NCBI RefSeq assembly: GCF_900188125.1
Contig: NZ_FZOW01000014.1
Coordinates: 1-64,000 of the forward strand
DNA from: Rhodococcoides kyotonense
GTDB lineage: Bacteria > Actinomycetota > Actinomycetes > Mycobacteriales > Mycobacteriaceae
Direction of reading: 5' to 3'
DNA: 64,000 bases
The stretch's first letter is position 1; each line of letters begins with the position of its first letter. Positions 63,986 to 64,000 of the stretch are shown piece after piece. Below the pieces are notes generated by a model that had not been told where the DNA came from, searched no databases, and was given only the letters and a program-made list of their open reading frames with translations. The translations under genes and the position numbers were made by a program.

Positions 63986-64000
63986 CGTGTCACCGGCGCT

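Overview
The window is high-GC actinobacterial DNA, most likely from a Rhodococcus-type member of the Mycobacteriales. The evidence is the tmRNA tag ADSNQRDYALAA, Lsr2, WhiB7, UvrD2, mycoredoxin, FprB, an Rpf protein and a gene order that, from memory, runs parallel to three stretches of the Mycobacterium tuberculosis chromosome: ctaD-fecB ... nrdF/nrdE/nrdI/nrdH - FMN reductase - TetR; prfB-ftsE-ftsX-smpB; and UPF0182 - PDZ protease - metalloprotease - Rv3196-like - ABC1 kinase - whiB7 - uvrD2 - mrx1 - nudC - K+ channel. The genus is an inference. I see no prophage, insertion sequence or CRISPR array.

Layout. 0-8.8 kb: start of ctaD, a siderophore-binding lipoprotein, a Nudix enzyme, a repeat array, an SPFH/ribbon-helix-helix pair, then the class Ib ribonucleotide reductase operon nrdHIEF behind a probable NrdR box pair, a cysteine-free L36 gene behind a probable Zur box, and an FMN reductase. 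8.8-20 kb: TetR regulator, fructosamine kinase, nadE, a molybdenum cofactor cluster (moaD-moaA diverging from moeA-moaCB-moaE, with a MoaC-MoaB fusion), a zinc amidase followed by a COG0523 GTPase, FprB, Lsr2 and tRNA-Ala. 20-30 kb: a DsbA-like thiol protein, an MFS exporter coupled to phosphoglucomutase, and a six-gene operon for fatty-acid methylation or cyclopropanation in which every gene overlaps the next. 30-38 kb: the ribosome-rescue and division neighbourhood (tmRNA, smpB, ftsX, ftsE, mscS, prfB) plus an SDR protein and a DMT transporter. 38-46 kb: beta-carbonic anhydrase, histidinol phosphatase, a FadE24/FadE23 acyl-CoA dehydrogenase pair behind two palindromic operators, an ECF42 sigma/DGPF pair with a matching promoter, and an acyl-CoA synthetase. 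46-50 kb: an ArsR/MFS pair, initiator tRNA and an Rpf gene with a CRP-type site. 50-64 kb: the WhiB7 block.

The strongest points for a second look are regulatory: NrdR and Zur sites, the ECF42 promoter, the whiB7 leader with an 89-codon upstream ORF and attenuator, a structured leader before the carbonic anhydrase, and a 21-nt dispersed repeat just 5' of, or inside, two gene starts. Among proteins, the conserved but poorly understood set DUF2342 metalloprotease / E1-like zinc protein / ABC1 kinase beside whiB7 and the overlapping lipid operon are the best candidates for an undescribed system.
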